From Svornostia sp051306365 (GTDB taxonomy: Bacteria > Actinomycetota > Thermoleophilia > Solirubrobacterales > Solirubrobacteraceae), in the NCBI GenBank assembly GCA_051306365.1, contig JBPPNC010000150.1, positions 1 through 9,361 of the forward strand: a stretch of DNA of 9,361 nt, written 5' to 3'. A model generated the notes under the pieces. The model saw only the letters and a program-made list of their open reading frames with translations. It was not told where the DNA came from and did not search any database. The translations under genes were made by a program, and so were the position numbers. Positions 1 to 9,361 of this stretch are shown here, piece by piece (the first letter of the stretch is position 1; every line of letters begins with the position of its first letter).

Positions 1-1194
1 GGCCGCGTCACCGGCCCGGTCGGTCGTGACCGCCGAGACGATGACGTCGTTCGCCGCGACCGCGACGACCTGGATCGCCAGGCCGAGCAGGATGAACGAG
101 CCCGACAGGACCGCCCACTCGTCGGCCAGCCCGAGCGACAGCAGCGGCACGAGCGACAGCGCGCTGAGCAGCAGCCCGCCGGCGATCGACGCCCGCGTGC
201 CGTCCCGCGCGAGGATCGGTGCCGCGATCAGCCCGCCGACGATCGTCGCGACCGCCAATGGAATGAGCCGGACGCTTGCCGCCAGCGGCTCGAGGCCGAG
301 CACGAGCTGGAGGTACTGGGCGAAGAAGAAGTCCAGGCCGATGAGCGCGACCATCGCGAGCACGATGCACCCGACCGCCACGGCGAACGTGCGCTGCCCG
401 AACAGCCGCACGTCGAGCAGCGGCGCGCCGGTGCCGAGCTGGCGCCGGACGAAGGTCGTCAGCAGCGCCACGCCGCCGAGCAGCGTGAGGAGGGCAAGCG
501 GGTCGTCGAAGCCGTGGCGGGCGCCGTGCTTGCCGCCGAATGCGAAGCCGAGGATCCCGACCGTGACGAGTCCGACGCTGACCGGGTCGAGCGGCGCCGG
601 GGTCACCGCGCGGCTGGGCGGCAGCCACGCGATCGTCGCGAGGGCGATGGCAAGCAGGATCGGGAGGTTGATGAGGAAGACCGACCCCCACCAGGAGTGC
701 TCGACGAGGAACCCGCCGACGATCGGCCCGATCGCCGCGCCCGCGCTGCTGACGGAGACCCAGATGCCGACGGCGGTCGTCCGCTCGCGCCGGTCGGGGA
801 ACACGTCGCGGAGGATCGACATCGTCTGGGGCATGATCATCGCGCCGCCGACGCCCATGAGCGCCCGGCCGATGATGAGCATGAGCGGGCTGGGTGCGAA
901 CGCGGCGACGAGCGACGCGGCGGCGAACACGGCCAGCCCGGCGAGCATCACCTGCGGGCGGCCGACCTTGTCGCCGAGCTTGGCGAAGCCGACCAGCAGC
1001 GGTGCGACGACGAGCGAGTACCCGTCGATGATCCACAGCAGCTCGACGGCGCTCGGCCGCAGGTCCTCGCTGATCGAGGGCGCGGCGACGTGCAGCACCG
1101 TCGCGTCGATGACGACGACGAGCAGCGCCGCGCAGACCACCGCCAGCACGAGCCAGCGGTTGGCCTCCGCGGTGGAGGCGGGACCCGGCGACAT
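1..1194 (-). CDS. MFS multidrug efflux transporter, DHA2 family, QacA/SmvA-like (partial, C-terminus outside window)
   Basis: An open frame begins with ATG at 1194 and continues without a stop to base 1, giving 398 residues; family members are usually about 500, so roughly the last 100 residues lie beyond the window edge. The protein is a membrane antiporter of the 14-helix DHA2 group, which exports cationic drugs, dyes or quaternary ammonium compounds in exchange for protons. Visible marks are a first membrane helix with Asp30 in VVIDATVLHVAAPS, the QacA/SmvA-like second helix LLWIIDGYSL (Asp57), loop 2-3 motif A (GFAKLGDKVGRP, about 69-80), and antiporter motif C (GAAIGPIVGG, about 152-161). 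Family is clear; the substrate is not predictable. It follows the complete MFS gene by 62 bases on the same strand and may be co-transcribed with it. No strong ribosome binding site precedes this ATG, so the exact start is less certain than the frame. Confidence 0.88.
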   Translation of the reverse strand, partial: MSPGPASTAEANRWLVLAVVCAALLVVVIDATVLHVAAPSISEDLRPSAVELLWIIDGYSLVVAPLLVGFAKLGDKVGRPQVMLAGLAVFAAASLVAAFAPSPLMLIIGRALMGVGGAMIMPQTMSILRDVFPDRRERTTAVGIWVSVSSAGAAIGPIVGGFLVEHSWWGSVFLINLPILLAIALATIAWLPPSRAVTPAPLDPVSVGLVTVGILGFAFGGKHGARHGFDDPLALLTLLGGVALLTTFVRRQLGTGAPLLDVRLFGQRTFAVAVGCIVLAMVALIGLDFFFAQYLQLVLGLEPLAASVRLIPLAVATIVGGLIAAPILARDGTRASIAGGLLLSALSLVPLLSLGLADEWAVLSGSFILLGLAIQVVAVAANDVIVSAVTTDRAGDAA

Positions 1195-1215
1195 GGGCGG
1201 TCTTATCTCAGCAGC

Positions 1216-1237
1216 CCGGCGGGTTCAAGCCCGCCGG
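1216..1237 (-). terminator. GC-rich hairpin between the two MFS genes
   Basis: Arms 1216-1223 (CCGGCGGG) and 1230-1237 (CCCGCCGG) are perfect complements over 8 bp, with a 6-base loop. The hairpin sits in the 62-base gap between the stop codon of the upstream transporter gene and the start of the downstream one. No run of T follows it on the minus strand, so it is not a classical intrinsic terminator. It could be a weak or factor-assisted terminator, an mRNA-stabilising stem, or an attenuator that lowers expression of the second gene. The symmetry is directly seen; the role is inferred. Confidence 0.4.
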
Positions 1238-1256
1238 ATGCCTCGCCCCGGGCGAC

Positions 1257-2819
1257 CTACGCGTCCGCCCCGGCGAACGCGAGCTCGCCGTCTGGCTCGG
1301 GTGCCATCTCGGGATGCGGCGGCATCTCGACCGGCCGGACCACGAACGCCGCGACCGCGATCGCCGCGAGGACGAGCCCGGCTGCGATCCAGAACGCCAG
1401 GTGGTAGCCCTCGACGAGCGCCTGCGCCGTCGCCGTCCCGGCTGCCTCGAGATTCTCGGTCCGCGAGGCCGACAGCGTCGCGAGCACCGCGAGACCGACG
1501 GCTCCGCCGACCTGCGCACTCGTGTTCACCAGACCGGACGCGAGCCCTGCGTCCTGCGGCGTGGCGCCCGACATCGCGATCGTCATGAGCCCGGGGAAGC
1601 AGATCCCCGCGCCCAGGCCGAGCAGGATCATCACCGGGAACATGTGCTCGAGGTAGGTGCCGTCCACCGGTGTGCGCGTGAACAGCACGAGCGCGAGCGC
1701 GATGATCGCCAGCCCCGGGACTTGGAGTGTGCGCGCACCGAACCGCATGATGAGCGGCTCGGCGAACTTCACCGACAGCGTCCCCATCACGATCGTCATC
1801 GGCAGGAACGCCAGGCCGGTCTCCAGCGCGTCGAACCCGAGGACCCGCTGGAGGTACAGCGCGCCGAGGAAGAACAGCCCGAACATGCCGGCGACGGCGA
1901 GGATCTGGATGAGGTTCGCTCCCGTCACGTTCCGGGACCTGAAGATCCGCAGCGGGATGAGCGGCGTCGCCGCCGTGGACTCACGCGCGATGAACGCGCC
2001 GAGCAGCATGAGCGACCCGAGCGCGAACAGCAGCGTCTCGCTGTGCGTCCAGCCGTGCTCGGCCGCGGGCGCGACGATCGTGTAGACGCCGACCATCAGC
2101 GCGCTGGTGATGAGCACCGCGCCCGGCACGTCGGCACCGGCCTTCAGGCCGAGCCCCTCGTCGTCGGCGAGCAGTCGCCGCGCGAGCACGGCGGTGACGA
2201 TCCCGATCGGGATGTTGATGAAGAAGATCCAGTGCCAGCTGATCGCCGACGTCAGGACACCGCCCGCGATCAGCCCGATCGAGCCGCCCGCCGACGCCAC
2301 GAACGCGAAGACGCCGATCGCCTTCGCCTGCTCCCGCGGCTCGGGGAACATCGTCACGATCATGCCGAGGATCACCGCGGCCGTCATCGCGCCGCCGATG
2401 CCCTGCAGGAACCGCGCGCCGACCAGCCACTCCTGGCTCGGCGCCAGGCCGCAGAGTAAGGAAGCGGCGCCGAACACGGCCAGCCCGGACAGGAACATCC
2501 TCCGCCGACCCACGAGGTCACCCATGCGCCCCGCGAACAGCAGCAGTCCACCGAAGGCGATCATGTACGCGTTGACGACCCACGCGAGGTTCGAACTCGT
2601 GAAGCCCAGATCGTCCTGGATCGTCGGCAGTGCGACGTTCACGACGGTGCCGTCGAGCACGATCATGAGCATGCCGGCGCAGAGGACGTACAGCGCGATC
2701 CAGCGCCGCCGGTCCTCGGATGTGCCGAGTTTCTGGGGATTCAGGGGTTCCATGGCGTTCGATCCCGGGTGGTGAGGAGGGTGGTGCGGGGTAAGACCTC
2801 CGGGATGCGGAGAACTCAT
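1257..2819 (-). CDS. MFS drug:H+ antiporter, DHA2 family (EmrB/QacA type)
   Basis: A complete 520-residue frame, the normal length for 14-helix DHA2 exporters in the inner membrane, which pump hydrophobic or cationic toxic compounds out using the proton gradient. Seen in the sequence: helix 1 with Asp56 in LDGTVVNVALP (55-65), motif A GRMGDLVGRRR (97-107), an IGGAM turn (141-145), a motif C-like stretch GGSIGLIAGG (178-187) in which the usual Pro is Leu, and the C-terminal DHA2 signature AGLASGLVNTSAQVGGAVG (about 424-442). The tail after about 495 is hydrophilic. The start is uncertain: residues 1-22 are His/Pro-rich (PHHPPHHPG) and unlike the family, and Met23 (start at 2753) begins a more typical N-terminus; neither has a good ribosome binding site. 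It follows gltD after 170 bases and precedes a second DHA2 transporter. Substrate is unknown. Confidence 0.92.
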   Translation of the reverse strand: MSSPHPGGLTPHHPPHHPGSNAMEPLNPQKLGTSEDRRRWIALYVLCAGMLMIVLDGTVVNVALPTIQDDLGFTSSNLAWVVNAYMIAFGGLLLFAGRMGDLVGRRRMFLSGLAVFGAASLLCGLAPSQEWLVGARFLQGIGGAMTAAVILGMIVTMFPEPREQAKAIGVFAFVASAGGSIGLIAGGVLTSAISWHWIFFINIPIGIVTAVLARRLLADDEGLGLKAGADVPGAVLITSALMVGVYTIVAPAAEHGWTHSETLLFALGSLMLLGAFIARESTAATPLIPLRIFRSRNVTGANLIQILAVAGMFGLFFLGALYLQRVLGFDALETGLAFLPMTIVMGTLSVKFAEPLIMRFGARTLQVPGLAIIALALVLFTRTPVDGTYLEHMFPVMILLGLGAGICFPGLMTIAMSGATPQDAGLASGLVNTSAQVGGAVGLAVLATLSASRTENLEAAGTATAQALVEGYHLAFWIAAGLVLAAIAVAAFVVRPVEMPPHPEMAPEPDGELAFAGADA

Positions 2820-2853
2820 CGGTGCCCGTCCATCGTGCGCGACCGATGAGTTC
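2812..2853. promoter_or_regulatory. 12-bp perfect inverted repeat at the MFS gene start (candidate operator)
   Basis: GAACTCATCGGT at 2812-2823 is exactly repeated in inverted orientation at 2842-2853 (ACCGATGAGTTC), with an 18-base spacer. The left arm covers the ATG at 2819. If translation really starts at 2753, the whole dyad lies 59-100 bases upstream of the start codon, where a repressor site would fit. If it starts at 2819, the RNA hairpin would include the start codon. Efflux genes of this family are often controlled by TetR- or MarR-type repressors binding such dyads, but no regulator gene is present in the window. The repeat is seen; the function is inferred. Confidence 0.5.
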
Positions 2854-2859
2854 CGTGTC

Positions 2860-2903
2860 GTGTGATGGTCTGCCCTGGCATGACGCCCACAGCATCATCA
2901 CAC
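2860..2903. promoter_or_regulatory. 8-bp inverted repeat upstream of the MFS gene
   Basis: GTGTGATG at 2860-2867 and CATCACAC at 2896-2903 are perfect inverted copies separated by 28 bases. The element lies just upstream, in the transcription direction, of the 12-bp dyad at 2812-2853. It may be a second regulator site or a transcript hairpin. I could not identify a matching -35/-10 pair nearby, so its relation to the promoter is unknown. Confidence 0.3.
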
Positions 2904-2918
2904 CGACACCGACACCGA
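2901..2918. repeat. Short tandem repeat (CACCGA)x3
   Basis: Three exact head-to-tail copies of CACCGA fill this stretch, followed by a partial match. The same hexamer occurs inverted (TCGGTG) at 2819-2824, inside the 12-bp dyad. It may be a cluster of half-sites for a regulator or simply low-complexity GC-rich DNA. Confidence 0.6.
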
Positions 2919-2935
2919 GCCCGGCGCCCCGCTCT

Positions 2936-2953
2936 GCCCCACGCAGGCGGGGC
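2936..2953 (-). terminator. Weak GC hairpin downstream of gltD
   Basis: GCCCC at 2936-2940 pairs with GGGGC at 2949-2953 around an 8-base loop, beginning 37 bases after the gltD stop codon. There is no U-tract on the minus strand, so at most it is a weak or factor-dependent end of the gltBD transcript. It is listed because no better terminator is visible between gltD and the transporter gene. Confidence 0.25.
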
Positions 2954-2989
2954 CGTCAGTGCTGCAGACTTGACAAACGTCAGGCCCTA

Positions 2990-9070
<6,081 letters not shown>

Positions 9071-9073
9071 AGG

Positions 9074-9100
9074 AGTGCCCCCGGGCGGACAAACGGCACT
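9074..9100 (-). promoter_or_regulatory. Hairpin over the gltB ribosome binding region
   Basis: In the gltB mRNA, AGUGCC (from 9100 to 9095) can pair perfectly with GGCACU (from 9079 to 9074), leaving a 15-base loop. The second arm and the end of the loop contain the only Shine-Dalgarno-like tract, a run of five G (9082-9078), 7 bases before the AUG. Pairing would partly hide this tract. Seen: the complementarity and its position. Inferred: control of translation initiation. Confidence 0.35.
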
Positions 9101-9103
9101 TGA

Positions 9104-9307
9104 GGCGGAACGGGAAGGGTATCAGTGGACGACCGATCAGACCCCTCCGGCGGGATGGAATTCGAAGCGCCCCATGCTCCACCACGTCGGGGTCCGACTC
9201 GCTCCAAACATCTGACTGCTGACCAGATGGCCGTGTATGTTCACGTCTGAGGAATGAGACAGGCCCGTGCCGGGCACCATCCCCGGCAGGACCGAACCCG
9301 TTCCGCC
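9104..9307 (-). promoter_or_regulatory. Candidate structured leader of gltB closed by an 11-bp long-range inverted repeat
   Basis: GGCGGAACGGG at 9104-9114 and its exact inverted copy CCCGTTCCGCC at 9297-9307 are 182 bases apart; a G-U pair and one more G-C pair could extend the helix outside. Between them, on the minus-strand transcript, lie smaller perfect stems: 9268-9274 with 9282-9288 (7 bp), 9209-9214 with 9224-9229 (6 bp), and 9186-9190 with 9194-9198 (5 bp). A closed multi-stem layout just ahead of a hairpin at the ribosome binding region resembles a leader RNA or riboswitch, but it matches no class I recognise. The alternative is a pair of protein-binding sites, or chance in GC-rich DNA. 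No promoter or gene could be called between 9071 and 9361. Confidence 0.3.
9268..9288 (-). other. 7-bp hairpin within the gltB upstream region
   Basis: TGCCGGG (9268-9274) and CCCGGCA (9282-9288) form a perfect stem with a 7-base loop. No T-run follows on either strand, so it is not a standard terminator of an upstream gene. It is one of the inner stems of the possible leader structure. Confidence 0.4.
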
Positions 9308-9361
9308 CCGGACCGAGCGCCGCCGCCCCGCCCCGCCTGTGAGCCATCCGCCCGACCTCCA

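Noticed and set aside
8..1036. An Arg-rich minus-strand frame within the partial MFS gene.
   Set aside because: It is out of frame with the transporter, whose reading frame from 1194 shows membrane helices and motifs A and C; the Arg-rich translation has no family features.
1211..1240. GGGTTCAAGCCC resembles a tRNA T-arm, suggesting a tRNA gene or an attachment site remnant.
   Set aside because: In the T-arm register the stem has a G-G mismatch, and I could not find the acceptor, D and anticodon arms upstream. The simple 8-bp hairpin explains the symmetry.
9071..9361. A promoter or GlnR-type nitrogen-regulator site for gltB.
   Set aside because: I found no convincing -35/-10 pair, sigma-54 site or GlnR box by eye; partial matches such as the CATACA at about 9233-9238 on the minus strand have no good partner.

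Overview
This window reads as bacterial chromosome of very high GC, with G/C-rich third codon positions throughout. The protein sequences look most like those of high-GC Actinomycetota, possibly the Thermoleophilia/Solirubrobacterales side; that placement is an impression, not something the sequence proves. All four genes I can support lie on the minus strand, so transcription runs from right to left. Long open frames on the plus strand are shadows of these genes.

Right half (9070 down to 2990): a complete gltB-gltD pair encoding the two subunits of NADPH-dependent glutamate synthase (GOGAT). The gltB stop codon directly abuts the gltD start codon, so the pair is almost certainly one transcript with coupled translation. 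GltB takes ammonia from glutamine and uses it on 2-oxoglutarate; GltD supplies electrons from NADPH. Upstream of gltB (9071-9361) there is no convincing gene. That stretch does hold a long-range 11-bp inverted repeat enclosing several smaller hairpins, followed by a hairpin over the presumed gltB ribosome binding region. This is the most interesting non-coding signal in the window and could be a structured leader RNA, but it is unproven.

Gap 2820-2989: about 170 bases between gltD and the next gene, rich in symmetry. It has a 12-bp perfect inverted repeat touching the annotated start of the transporter gene, an 8-bp inverted repeat next to it, a short CACCGA tandem repeat, and a GC hairpin just after gltD. 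It looks like a terminator/operator region.

Left third (2819 down to 1): two tandem major facilitator superfamily drug:proton antiporters of the 14-helix DHA2 type. One is complete (EmrB/QacA-like). The other is QacA/SmvA-like and runs off the left edge of the window. They are separated by 62 bases containing a perfect 8-bp-stem hairpin. They have no visible metabolic link to gltBD; the two blocks are probably separate transcription units. No mobile element, CRISPR array, tRNA or rRNA was seen, and I do not see a clearly novel protein system. The novelty candidates are in the non-coding DNA.
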